DNA of 64,000 bases from an uncultured Lachnospiraceae bacterium. Its GTDB lineage: Bacteria > Bacillota > Clostridia > Lachnospirales > Lachnospiraceae. The stretch is taken from contig CATLHM010000003.1 in NCBI GenBank assembly GCA_949949005.1, positions 62,001 to 126,000 of the forward strand, in the 5' to 3' direction. Below the pieces are notes generated by a model, which did no database searches, had not been told where the DNA came from, and was given only the letters and a program-made list of their open reading frames with translations. Of the stretch, positions 36,111 to 45,382 are shown one piece after another (the first letter of the stretch is position 1; every line of letters begins with the position of its first letter). A program made the position numbers and the translations under genes.

Positions 36111-37610
36111 ATGAGTATAGATTACATAGTTGTACAAGCAGGAGGCAAAGGCAGCCGAATGGGCTATTTAACATATAATAAACCTAAAGCATTGATCCCA
36201 ATTGATAATTTACCAATGCTATTTCACCTATTTAAGAAGTTCCCTGAAAAAAAATATATTATCATTGGTGACTATAAATATAGTGTTTTGGAGAAATATC
36301 TTAAAGTTTTTTGCAAGGTCAATTATAAACTGATAAATGCTAAAGGTAAAAATGGAACTTGTGCCGGTTTGAGAGAGGCTCTTACATATATTCCAGAAGG
36401 TCAGGCGTTTATGCTTGTATGGAGCGATTTAATATTGCCAAATGAATTTGAAATGCCGCAGGAAAATAATAACTATGTTGGAATAGCCAGGGATTTTAAG
36501 TGCAGATGGCGGTATGAAAATAAAGAATTCCTTGAAAATTCAAGTTATGACAAAGGGGTAGCTGGGTTATTTATTTTTATTGCTAAAAAGTTTTTAAAAG
36601 GTATTCCTGAAGAAGGCGAGTTTGTTAGATGGATAAGTAGTCAAGGGATAGAATTTGAAGAACTTTCTCTTCTCAGAACAAAGGAGTACGGACTATTAGA
36701 GGAATACAAAAAGATACAACAAAAGAAGTATAGGCCATTTAACAAAATTACGATAAAGGATGAATTTGTTATAAAGGAAGGTATTGATGATCAGGGAAAA
36801 GCTTTAGCAGTTCGAGAGGTTGCGTGGTACGAAAAATTATGTGATCATCATTTTACCAATATTCCTGAAATTTACGATAAAAATCCTTTGAAAATGGAGA
36901 GGATTGAGGGAAAAAATATCTATGAGTATAATTTGACTTTTGAAGAAAAGAAAAAAATATTAGAACAAATAATCAATTGTATTAAAAGTATTCATGATTT
37001 AGAAAAATGTCCAGTAGATAAGTTGAGTTTTTACGAAGCTTATTTAGGCAAAACCATAAAACGGTTGGAGAAAGTATATGATTTGATCCCTTTTGCACAT
37101 GATGAAAGTATCAGAATTAATGGAATGGAATGTCCTAATATCTTATTTCAAAAGGAAAAGATAGAAAGGCTATTCAGTAAATATATTCCGAAGGAATTTT
37201 GCTTAATTCATGGAGATTGTACATTCAGTAATATATTAATGAAAAAGGATATACCTATCCTGATTGACCCAAGAGGATATTTTGGATTTACAGAGCTCTT
37301 TGGTGACCCTGCTTATGATTGGGCAAAATTATATTATTCTATTGTTGGAAATTACGATCAATTTAATTTAAAACGATTTGTACTTAAAATAGAAGAAAAG
37401 GAAGTTCTTTTAGATATTACATCTAATCATTGGGAGGATATGGAGGAGACTTTTTTTGATTTGCTTGATGATGCTATATCAGAAAAACAGATAAAATTAA
37501 TACATGCGATTATTTGGTTATCACTTACGACATATGCATGGGAAGATTATGATTCTATTTGCGGGGCTTTCTATAAGGGGCTATTGGTTTTACGAGAAGT
37601 TTTAACGTAG
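36111..37610 (+). CDS. Nucleotidyltransferase-kinase fusion (LicC-LicA-like)
   Basis: 499 residues, two domains. Residues 1-215 are a nucleotidyltransferase (VVQAGGKGSRMGYLTYNKPKALIP, then LVWSDLILP). Residues 225-499 are an aminoglycoside/choline-kinase-fold kinase with catalytic HGDCTFSNIL and the metal motif IDPRG. A fused enzyme would phosphorylate a sugar or small alcohol and couple it to a nucleotide, giving an NDP-activated building block. Choline, ethanolamine, glycerol and heptose are all possible substrates. Confidence 0.8.
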   Translation: MSIDYIVVQAGGKGSRMGYLTYNKPKALIPIDNLPMLFHLFKKFPEKKYIIIGDYKYSVLEKYLKVFCKVNYKLINAKGKNGTCAGLREALTYIPEGQAFMLVWSDLILPNEFEMPQENNNYVGIARDFKCRWRYENKEFLENSSYDKGVAGLFIFIAKKFLKGIPEEGEFVRWISSQGIEFEELSLLRTKEYGLLEEYKKIQQKKYRPFNKITIKDEFVIKEGIDDQGKALAVREVAWYEKLCDHHFTNIPEIYDKNPLKMERIEGKNIYEYNLTFEEKKKILEQIINCIKSIHDLEKCPVDKLSFYEAYLGKTIKRLEKVYDLIPFAHDESIRINGMECPNILFQKEKIERLFSKYIPKEFCLIHGDCTFSNILMKKDIPILIDPRGYFGFTELFGDPAYDWAKLYYSIVGNYDQFNLKRFVLKIEEKEVLLDITSNHWEDMEETFFDLLDDAISEKQIKLIHAIIWLSLTTYAWEDYDSICGAFYKGLLVLREVLT

Positions 37611-37676
37611 CAATTAAAAGGTTTTATTTCAGAACATATTATACTATTTAAAATCAATCGGGGATGAAGTGTAAAA

Positions 37677-38270
37677 ATGCTCAGTTATTATGAAAATGTG
37701 ATAGAGGTAATAAAAGATTCTGTTAGTTCTATACCTGAAAAAGAATATGAAAGATTATTGAATGACTGTACTGATACTATAAAAAGAAATGGGAAAATAG
37801 TCGCAAGTGGATTAGGAAAAAATGTTCCTATTTGTGAAAAATTTGTAGGTACTATGAATTCAATGGGGATAGATGCCCGTTTCCTTCACACTAATACGGC
37901 TATACATGGGGATCTTGGGATAGTAGGAGAGAATGATCTTGTATTATTACTTTCGAAGGGTGGGAATACAATAGAAACCGTACTGTTGGCACAATACTTA
38001 AAAGAGAGAAAAGCAAATACATGGCTTATGACATTTACGGAAAAATGTAAAAGTGCTGAGATTGTCAGTAAGCAGCTGATTTTGAAGTTGCAAAATGAAG
38101 GGGATGAATGGAATATTATGCCTAATAATTCTACCAGTGTATATTTGATTATTTTACAGGGAATGGCCATAGAAATTGGTAAAAGGTTAGGCATAACATT
38201 AGATAATTTTCGGGTGAATCATCCAGGTGGTGGAATAGGAGCAAAGCTGAGAGGAGAGAATTTATGGTAA
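37677..38270 (+). CDS. SIS-domain sugar-phosphate isomerase (KdsD/KpsF-like, no CBS)
   Basis: 197 residues. The SIS fold is clear from VASGLGKN, TNTAIHGDLGIV and LLLSKGGNTIET, and it ends HPGGGIGAKL as in arabinose-5-phosphate isomerases. The regulatory CBS pair of KdsD is absent, as in some capsule enzymes. It probably isomerises a ketose- to aldose-phosphate feeding the nucleotidyltransferases. The last 7 bases overlap the HAD gene. Confidence 0.82.
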   Translation: MLSYYENVIEVIKDSVSSIPEKEYERLLNDCTDTIKRNGKIVASGLGKNVPICEKFVGTMNSMGIDARFLHTNTAIHGDLGIVGENDLVLLLSKGGNTIETVLLAQYLKERKANTWLMTFTEKCKSAEIVSKQLILKLQNEGDEWNIMPNNSTSVYLIILQGMAIEIGKRLGITLDNFRVNHPGGGIGAKLRGENLW

Positions 38271-38635
38271 TAGAAATGTCGGCTATGCCTAAGACATGGA
38301 TTTTAGATTTGGATGGTACAATTGTGAGGCATAATGGTTATAAAATTGACGGAAAGGATTCGTTATTAGAAGGGGCAGAAAGATTTTTGTCTCAGATACA
38401 AGAAGAGGATACGGTAATATTTGTCACATCAAGGAAAACAGAGTTTAAAGAGATAACGGAATCCTTTTTGAGGGAGAATAAAATTAGATTTGATCATATC
38501 ATATATGATATTCCATATGGAGAAAGAATCTTGGTGAATGATAGAAAGCCTTCCGGATTGCAGATGGCATATGCAGTAAATGTTGATAGGGATACTACTG
38601 CACAAACTGTGGTTATAAGAAATTCTGAGCTTTGA
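38264..38635 (+). CDS. Small HAD-family phosphatase, capsule type
   Basis: 123 residues. It has the nucleophile motif DLDGT, motif II FVTSRK and late ILVNDRKPSG. It is a minimal HAD without a cap domain, typical of sugar-phosphate phosphatases in capsule loci. It overlaps the isomerase stop, which implies translational coupling and a joint pathway. The same fold is fused to the nucleotidyltransferase at 42049. Confidence 0.78.
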   Translation: MVIEMSAMPKTWILDLDGTIVRHNGYKIDGKDSLLEGAERFLSQIQEEDTVIFVTSRKTEFKEITESFLRENKIRFDHIIYDIPYGERILVNDRKPSGLQMAYAVNVDRDTTAQTVVIRNSEL

Positions 38636-38739
38636 GATAATGGAGAAATAGAAATTTTCAAGCACAGTTTAGCATATAAGAATATTTTATATGGGCAGAA
38701 GAATGTTCAATGATTAGATATAAATAGGGATGAAGTCTT

Positions 38740-40728
38740 ATGAATATAGAATCAAAAGATATATCAGTAGTTTTACAGGGGCCAATAGATAGCGTTTATA
38801 CACCTGAATGTATAAAAAGTATAAGGAAAAATCTACCTGATTCAGAAATAATTGTATCGACTTGGGAAAACGAAGATGCTAAAGGGTTGGATTATGATAA
38901 AGTAATTTTTAATGATGATCCAGGGTGTTCTTATGATGATTGGGATAAAACAAGAGCCTTTAATATCAATCGCTGGATAGTTTCTTCTAAAAATGGGGTA
39001 GAGTGTGCAAACAGGAAATATATATTAAAATGCAGATCTGATGTTGAAATTGTAAATACGGATTTTCTTAATTATTGGGATCAATATGAGAAGCGGGAGC
39101 AGGAATTATGTGTTGTTTCTCATAAAATTATTATTCCGAGTCCTTATACATTGCAGTATTTAGGTGATAAAAAAAAGGAAGCAATTATCCCAACTCCATT
39201 TCACGTTTCAGATTGGTATTGTTTTGGATTGAAGGATGATGTTTCAAAGTTTGTTGATTGTCCGCTCATAGAAGAACTGAAAAAGTTTGCAAGATATTAT
39301 GAGAAGAGAAATTATGATATTCCTTATAATACCCGTTGGTGGATGCAGAATTGGCTAAGAAAAATGGCACCTGAACAATATATCGGGTTGTGCCTGGTAC
39401 AGAAGAAGTTCCCAGATATTGATATTTGTAATGTTTTTACTTTCAGAAACTTTGATCTGGATTTTGCAGAGAAATTTCTCATTAATAACTTTATAGTTCT
39501 TGATCCTAAACAGTATGGGATTATTTTAAATAAATATGAATATTTCTCGAATCATATATACATATTAGAAAATCATTTATGGGAAGGTATGTACAGAAAT
39601 TATATTTATGAAAAAAAATATTTTTTATATTATGAAAGATACCATACAAAAAAAATAGATGTTCAAGATATTTATCATCGATTAAATAGATTTAAAAGTA
39701 AGCTGGAAGGAATAACGCGTAGACAAAAAGAACGTATTTGGATAATTAATGAAAAACTTCATAGATGGGTAGATAAGAAGCCGAAAATACATATCGTAAC
39801 TTTTTCTTTATTGCATGTGAAGCGTGGAGAACAGGTATATAAAGAGATTCAAGGAAGTTTTGGAAAGGATAAAGAGATATTAGTATGTCCATACCGTGGA
39901 ACAGGCGATTCTTATATTGTAGGCAATTATTATAAACAAAAAAAGGATCTAAGTAATTATATTTTTACTGTCCCAAGGGAGTTAAACAAAAAGATTCTAG
40001 AATTATTCGGGATAAAAAATGTAGTAATATTATCTCCAAAAAAAAATCAATACCTACAGGAATTCCAAAGGATAATGCAGATGAAAGATGTCAAAATTCT
40101 GCATTATGCTCCCCAATATGAACAGGGGAATGTGGGTTATAATTTAGCAGGTTATAAAAAATTAAATTTTGCAGACTGCTATGATTATATCGTTTTTGGA
40201 GAAAAGGCTCCCATTTTATACCATAAGATAAGCTCCTTAAATGGAGAGGTCGATTATACTAAAATTTTTGGGATTCCCAGAGGAAAAACAGTGCTAATTG
40301 CACCTTATTCAGATTCGATTGATAGTTTTGACAGAAAAGAGTGGGAATATATAGTAAAAAAATTAAATGAAAAAGGTTATACAGTAGTAACAAATTGTGG
40401 AAATAAGAAAGAGAAGCCAATAAAAGGTAGTCAAGGAGTAAATATAGGCTTTGAGCAGATTGCTGAATTTGTGGAATGGTGTGGTTTTTTCATAAGCATC
40501 AGAAGTGGCATATGTGATTTTGTGTGTACCTGTAGATGTAAAAAAATCATTTTTCACCCTAAATATATAAGATATCGCTATGGAAGATATATCGATTTTT
40601 TTACATTGAATTTACCGGAAAGAGGTTTGGAAGCAGAGGAATATGAGTATTATAGGAATGGGAATTTGAAGATAATTAAAAAAATGTTAAATACATTTGG
40701 AGCAATAGATACTACAGGGGAAGCATAA
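38740..40728 (+). CDS. WavE-type protein fused to a GT9-like glycosyltransferase
   Basis: 662 residues. The N-terminal half (about 5-330) matches the WavE lipopolysaccharide-synthesis family: SVVLQGPIDS, IVSTWE, KCRSDVEI and HVSDWYCFG. The C-terminal half (about 345-650) has the GT-B pattern of the 35051 protein: GTGDSYIVG, VLIAPYSDS, GYTVVTNCGNK and ISIRSGICDFVCTCRCKK. A dual-domain enzyme could add two successive sugars. The gene is extremely AT-rich. Confidence 0.75.
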   Translation: MNIESKDISVVLQGPIDSVYTPECIKSIRKNLPDSEIIVSTWENEDAKGLDYDKVIFNDDPGCSYDDWDKTRAFNINRWIVSSKNGVECANRKYILKCRSDVEIVNTDFLNYWDQYEKREQELCVVSHKIIIPSPYTLQYLGDKKKEAIIPTPFHVSDWYCFGLKDDVSKFVDCPLIEELKKFARYYEKRNYDIPYNTRWWMQNWLRKMAPEQYIGLCLVQKKFPDIDICNVFTFRNFDLDFAEKFLINNFIVLDPKQYGIILNKYEYFSNHIYILENHLWEGMYRNYIYEKKYFLYYERYHTKKIDVQDIYHRLNRFKSKLEGITRRQKERIWIINEKLHRWVDKKPKIHIVTFSLLHVKRGEQVYKEIQGSFGKDKEILVCPYRGTGDSYIVGNYYKQKKDLSNYIFTVPRELNKKILELFGIKNVVILSPKKNQYLQEFQRIMQMKDVKILHYAPQYEQGNVGYNLAGYKKLNFADCYDYIVFGEKAPILYHKISSLNGEVDYTKIFGIPRGKTVLIAPYSDSIDSFDRKEWEYIVKKLNEKGYTVVTNCGNKKEKPIKGSQGVNIGFEQIAEFVEWCGFFISIRSGICDFVCTCRCKKIIFHPKYIRYRYGRYIDFFTLNLPERGLEAEEYEYYRNGNLKIIKKMLNTFGAIDTTGEA

Positions 40729-40730
40729 AA

Positions 40731-41225
40731 ATGATTAAAAATAGTATAGCTGCATTGCGAGGATATAATATTTGGAAGAGGATAACTCAGGAATATGATT
40801 TGACGATAGATAACTTTTTTTTTGTATACCCTGGAGAAGAACATTTAGTTAAGTATTCTAATAAATATTTGTATGAATATATGTTCGAGTTTAAGGCTGT
40901 CAGGTGTATTTTCATAACAGTTGATACCATTATTAAAAAAGAGATATTAGATTATTTCAAAGATAATTCTAACATTGATGTAAAGGTTATTACTAAGGAA
41001 GAGGCAAATTACCTGATAATGGCATATTGGTTTAATGTATTAGAAGACAAATTGTTAATAATTTCCTTAAAAAACTTATATGGAAGAATGTTGGAGAATT
41101 TAATTGGAGTTAACGAAATTACAGAAGAAGAATTAATGGTTGCAGCTTTGTTAAATTTGAAAACACAAAAAATGGGTGGAAAGCTTGAAAACAGAACTAA
41201 ATGGTCATTCAGGGTGCGGACTTAA
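40731..41225 (+). CDS. Conserved unknown protein, set B (paralogue of 34528-35037)
   Basis: 164 residues, starting 2 bases after the WavE-fusion stop. It has no recognised family. The strand-helix layout and key positions (FFFVYP, KAVRCIFITV, LLIISLKNLYG, EITEEEL) align with the protein at 34528. Both neighbour a GT-B glycosyltransferase and a kinase, so they may be accessory subunits. Confidence 0.6.
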   Translation: MIKNSIAALRGYNIWKRITQEYDLTIDNFFFVYPGEEHLVKYSNKYLYEYMFEFKAVRCIFITVDTIIKKEILDYFKDNSNIDVKVITKEEANYLIMAYWFNVLEDKLLIISLKNLYGRMLENLIGVNEITEEELMVAALLNLKTQKMGGKLENRTKWSFRVRT

Positions 41226-42024
41226 ACTATTTAAACAGTATAACACGGTATATGTGAAAAAGAGCTCTAAAGAAATAGAATATAATGAAAGACTAAAAGC
41301 TCAGTGTAAAAAACAAAAAGAATATAAAGCAGATAAACTAAAAGTGGTCAGTGTTCTTAGAGAAGGATATGCCAATGGATTGTTTTATTTTGATATGGAG
41401 TATATTTCGGGAATTACCCTAGCTGAGTATATGAGGAATATAAGTTTGTCCGAGATACAGAATTTAACTAATCTTCTGATGGAGCATCATAGCCGACGGA
41501 ATTTCTATGATAGGCAGGCAAAAAAGATATTTCTGAAAAAAATTAAAGAAATCGAGCAGAAAATAGATTTAACAAATAGTAGCATAAAAGAAGCGGTAAA
41601 GATTCTGGAAGAATATGATTGGTCTTATGTAATACATTCCAATTGCCATGGTGATTTTACTTTAGAAAATATGATAATGGCCAATAATTCTATTTATTTA
41701 ATAGACTTTTTAGATTCATTTTATGACAGCTGGCAGATTGACTTTGCGAAAATGTTACAGGACATAGAATTATATTGGCATTATAGAAATGAAAAAGAAA
41801 TTGATATTAATTTAGCACTGAGACTATTGATTTTAAAGGAAAATCTTATAGATAGGGTTTTAGAAATGGATGAAGGGGAGCATTTGTTAGAGACTATTTA
41901 CCATATTCTTTTGCTTAATGTTTTGAGAATCTTTCCTTACACAAAGGAAGAGAAAACATGGATTTTTCTAATTGCTAAATTGGATTATGTGAAAAATATT
42001 ATTATTAAAAAGGACTGGCTATGA
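41185..42024 (+). CDS. APH/choline-kinase-fold kinase
   Basis: 279 residues from TTG 41185 (GGTGGAAAGC upstream); GTG 41176 is the alternative. Either start overlaps the preceding gene by about 40-50 bases. The catalytic loop HSNCHGDFTLENMI and metal motif LIDFLDSF are intact, and GHSGCGLKLF marks the N-lobe. It probably phosphorylates the alcohol or sugar that the next gene's product activates. Together they mirror the fused enzyme at 36111. Confidence 0.75.
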   Translation: MKTELNGHSGCGLKLFKQYNTVYVKKSSKEIEYNERLKAQCKKQKEYKADKLKVVSVLREGYANGLFYFDMEYISGITLAEYMRNISLSEIQNLTNLLMEHHSRRNFYDRQAKKIFLKKIKEIEQKIDLTNSSIKEAVKILEEYDWSYVIHSNCHGDFTLENMIMANNSIYLIDFLDSFYDSWQIDFAKMLQDIELYWHYRNEKEIDINLALRLLILKENLIDRVLEMDEGEHLLETIYHILLLNVLRIFPYTKEEKTWIFLIAKLDYVKNIIIKKDWL

Positions 42025-42048
42025 TTTTGTGACGAGGAGGAAGAAGCA

Positions 42049-43104
42049 GTGAAAACATTAATAGTACCATGTGCAGGGAAATCTTCCAGATTTCCAGGCA
42101 TGAAACCTAAATATCTTTTGACTTATCCTGATGGAAAATTAATGGTAGAAAAAGCAATAGAGGGTATAGAATTACGAGATTTTGATCGGATTATTATTAC
42201 TATTGTCAAAGAGCATGAAGAGATGTATGATGCTCGAATTATCTTGGAGCAGATATTTGGAAACCAATCTAAATTTGAAATTGTTGTCTTAGACAGTTTT
42301 ACGTCCAGCCAGTCGGAAACAATTGCTTTAACGTTGGACAAGGCAAAGGTTGAAGGAGAATTTTGGGTTAAGGATTCTGATAATTATGTAAAAGCTCCAA
42401 TTGGGGAGGCAAATGCAATTGTAGGGTTAAATATTGGAACCTATGATCATGAAATTAACAGATTAGGTACTAAAAGCTTTTTGATAGTAAACGAACAGAA
42501 GAATATTGTAGATATCATTGAGAAAAAGATAACCTCTCAGTATATTTGTATTGGAGTATACGGTTTTGAGGATACCTCAGTATTTATGGATGCATATATG
42601 AAATTATCGAAAGAAAAAAACGGGATGGGAGAAATTTATATTTCGCATGTGGTTTCTTATTTGATTGGAAGAAAAATATGTGTATTTAAATATATTGAGG
42701 CAAACGAATATGAGGACTGGGGAACGGTAGAAGACTGGAAGATTGTGCAAAAGAAACATGCCAGTTATATAGTTAATTTAGATGGTGTATTAGTCCATAA
42801 TAGAAGTAAATATGGAATTATGAATTGGGATAGTGAATTTATAACCATTGATAGTAATGTAGAACGACTAAAAATGCTTTCTGATGAAGGCGCTCAGATA
42901 ATCATTACATCTACAAGAGATGAAAGTCAACGGGATAGAATTTGTGAATTATTGAAGCAAAATGGGATTTTGGTTCATCAGTTAATATTAGGGTGTAATT
43001 TTTCCCCTCAAATAGTTATTAATGATTTTTCGGCTAGTAATCAATATCCAAGTTGTAGTGCAGTAAGTATACCAAGAAATGGAAACTTAAAGGATTATAT
43101 TTAA
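42049..43104 (+). CDS. Nucleotidyltransferase fused to a degenerate HAD domain
   Basis: 351 residues from a GTG start with GAGGAGG upstream. Residues 1-235 are a sugar/alcohol nucleotidyltransferase (VPCAGKSSRFPGMKPKYLL, then VKDSDNY, EDWGTVEDW). Residues 240-351 are a HAD-like domain (NLDGVLVH, IIITSTRDES, IVINDFSAS) in which the first Asp of DxDG is replaced by Asn, so phosphatase activity is doubtful. It may have become a regulatory or binding domain. Confidence 0.78.
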   Translation: MKTLIVPCAGKSSRFPGMKPKYLLTYPDGKLMVEKAIEGIELRDFDRIIITIVKEHEEMYDARIILEQIFGNQSKFEIVVLDSFTSSQSETIALTLDKAKVEGEFWVKDSDNYVKAPIGEANAIVGLNIGTYDHEINRLGTKSFLIVNEQKNIVDIIEKKITSQYICIGVYGFEDTSVFMDAYMKLSKEKNGMGEIYISHVVSYLIGRKICVFKYIEANEYEDWGTVEDWKIVQKKHASYIVNLDGVLVHNRSKYGIMNWDSEFITIDSNVERLKMLSDEGAQIIITSTRDESQRDRICELLKQNGILVHQLILGCNFSPQIVINDFSASNQYPSCSAVSIPRNGNLKDYI

Positions 43105-43108
43105 TACT

Positions 43109-43672
43109 ATGGAAAAAGAGTATTTAGTAATGGTGGATATGGACGGAACCTTGTTTGATACGTCAGAAGTTAATTTTTATGCATATCAAAAAGCTTTAGC
43201 GGAAATCAATGTAAAGCTTGAACTTGATTTTTATAAGAAGAATTGTTTTGGAAATCATTATAAGGATTTTTTAGGATACATTTTAAATGAAGATTTTTTG
43301 CTAATTGAACAAGTTCACGAGCGTAAAAAAATTTTATATAGTGATTATTTATATATGGCAAGGCAAAATACAATGTTGCTGATGATATTAAAAAGTATTA
43401 AGTCAAAATCTAATATCGTATTGGTAACAACCGCTTCTAAAAAAAATGTGTTACAGCTCCTTACCAGTTTTGATTTGGAGGGTTTTTTTGATAATATTAT
43501 TTGCCAAGAGGATGTAAAAGCTGTAAAGCCAGATCCAGAGTGTTATAGGAAGGCAATTGATTTATATAATGGTGTTGAACCTGAAAAATGCATTATCTTT
43601 GAAGATTCTGAGATGGGAATATTGGCGGCAAAAGAAGCTTGTAAAACTGTAATAAAGATAGAAAGGTTCTGA
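43109..43672 (+). CDS. HAD hydrolase, phosphoglycolate-phosphatase/beta-phosphoglucomutase type
   Basis: 187 residues. Intact HAD motifs: DMDGTLFDT, VTTASKK, a Lys in KAVKPDPECY, and IFEDSEMGI. A helical cap lies after motif I. It starts 4 bases after the preceding stop. It may supply the phosphatase or mutase activity missing from the degenerate domain at 42049. Confidence 0.82.
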   Translation: MEKEYLVMVDMDGTLFDTSEVNFYAYQKALAEINVKLELDFYKKNCFGNHYKDFLGYILNEDFLLIEQVHERKKILYSDYLYMARQNTMLLMILKSIKSKSNIVLVTTASKKNVLQLLTSFDLEGFFDNIICQEDVKAVKPDPECYRKAIDLYNGVEPEKCIIFEDSEMGILAAKEACKTVIKIERF

Positions 43673-43740
43673 TCCTTTTGTGAACTGTATTTTATAAATT
43701 TAATGTGTTGATTTTGAATTGCAAAGGAACATATGAAAAA

Positions 43741-45363
43741 ATGGAGAAATCAAAAAGAAAGATAATATTTAAAATAATTTTTTTGGGTGGGATGGGATTA
43801 CTTTTTCTGTCGAAAATCCAGAATCTATTGGTGCCTAAATGGTATTATCCCAGTGAGTTTTTAGAAGGGGTTACCAGAACAATAACTGGCTTTTACGAAG
43901 AACCTTCAAACTCAATAGATGTCATTGCCTTAGGGGCAAGCGGAATGCATCAGGGATATTCACCGTTATATGTATATGATAGATATGGTATAACATCGTA
44001 TAATCTTGGTACGAGCGGACAGCCAATACAAGGTTCTTTTTATTTGTTGAAAGAAGCATTAAAAACACAGAAACCTCAGGTGGTAATGATAGATGCATTA
44101 TCTCTTTTTTTAGAAGATACGGGCGAAAATAGTTGGCGTTTTATAATTGATAATATGCCGTTAAGCTTGAATAAAATACAGTTTGCCCATGAAGCCAGCC
44201 TGTATGATCAGAACATGGACTTTTGGGGGATGATTTTTCCAACATATAGATATCATGGTAGATGGGAGGAAATATCAGATATAGACTGGACAGATAGTAT
44301 GAGAAATAAGTCATATTATACCAAAGGCTATTTTTTGCATTCATTCCAAAATCCATCACATACATCTGTCGAAGAAATGAACAATTGGAATGAGAAGCGA
44401 AAAGAAAATACAAAGAAAATTACAGAAAAATATATTAATGGCCAATATTATAGAACAGAAGATAAAAGTGATGGTGAAATAAATATACCTCAGGTTAATT
44501 TAAAATGGTTATTTAAAATAAAAAAACTATGTGAAGAGAATAACATTAATTTGTTGGTAGTTAGGATCCCGGAAAATACTTTTTATAATGGGTGGACGCT
44601 CATGCAGTATCAAAAGGTTAGGGATATGTGCTTGAAATATGACATAACATATCTGGATTTAATGTATGATGTAGATGTAAATATTGATTGGGATACGGAT
44701 ACATCCGATTATGGTTTGCATTTGAATATTTTGGGAGCGCAAAAAGTATCAGAGTATTTGGGGGAGTATTTGGTGTCCTACTATGGTATAAGTAAAAAAA
44801 ACGTTGAGAAGTGGAATAGTGATTTAAGCCTTTATATAAAAATAAAAAATTTGGCGTTGTTACAGCTGGAAGATGATTTTACAGAATATATAGTAGAATT
44901 GAAAAAGATGTATTTGGATAAAAATATATTTATTGTTGCAAAAGACGATTTTTTTTACGGATTAAGCGAAGATGATAAAATTGTTTTAAAAGGATTGGGA
45001 TTACAGTTTGATTATGTGGATGCTTATAGAAAAGCGTATTTAGCGGTAGTTGAGGGGGGTGAGGTAAAATACGAATCACTTTCTGATGAAAAACTGGTTT
45101 ATGAAGATGTTACCAGTAATGGACACAAGTATAATTTATTGAGTTCAGGATGGCTGGAGGGGGCTGATGCGCAAATACAAATTGACGATGTCCAATATGC
45201 TGTAAATAGTCGCGGATTAAACATTGTAGTTTATGATGATGACTTAGATATAGTTTTGGATAGTGTTTGCTTTGATACCCATGCGGAGAGACATGCTAGA
45301 TTACATGATGGAAGATCCAGTCTAAACTTAAAAGAATATGAATATTTATTAACCTTTACATAA
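43741..45363 (+). CDS. Membrane-anchored SGNH/DltD-like protein with C-terminal ILEI-like domain
   Basis: 540 residues from ATG 43741; GTG 43705 in the same frame is an alternative. An N-terminal helix (IIFKIIFLGGMGLLFL) anchors it outside the cell. An SGNH-like domain follows (IALGASGMHQGYSP, then LGTSGQPIQGS, and a late DYGLHLN). The last about 80 residues contain RGLNIVVYDDDLDIVLDSVCFDT, split here for length as RGLNIVVYDD and VLDSVCFDTH. This resembles the ILEI/FAM3 carbohydrate-associated fold. Position before a DltA-like ligase and MBOAT suggests a DltD/AlgX-like role in glycan acylation. Confidence 0.7.
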   Translation: MEKSKRKIIFKIIFLGGMGLLFLSKIQNLLVPKWYYPSEFLEGVTRTITGFYEEPSNSIDVIALGASGMHQGYSPLYVYDRYGITSYNLGTSGQPIQGSFYLLKEALKTQKPQVVMIDALSLFLEDTGENSWRFIIDNMPLSLNKIQFAHEASLYDQNMDFWGMIFPTYRYHGRWEEISDIDWTDSMRNKSYYTKGYFLHSFQNPSHTSVEEMNNWNEKRKENTKKITEKYINGQYYRTEDKSDGEINIPQVNLKWLFKIKKLCEENNINLLVVRIPENTFYNGWTLMQYQKVRDMCLKYDITYLDLMYDVDVNIDWDTDTSDYGLHLNILGAQKVSEYLGEYLVSYYGISKKNVEKWNSDLSLYIKIKNLALLQLEDDFTEYIVELKKMYLDKNIFIVAKDDFFYGLSEDDKIVLKGLGLQFDYVDAYRKAYLAVVEGGEVKYESLSDEKLVYEDVTSNGHKYNLLSSGWLEGADAQIQIDDVQYAVNSRGLNIVVYDDDLDIVLDSVCFDTHAERHARLHDGRSSLNLKEYEYLLTFT

Positions 45364-45382
45364 AGTTTATAGGAGAATAAAA

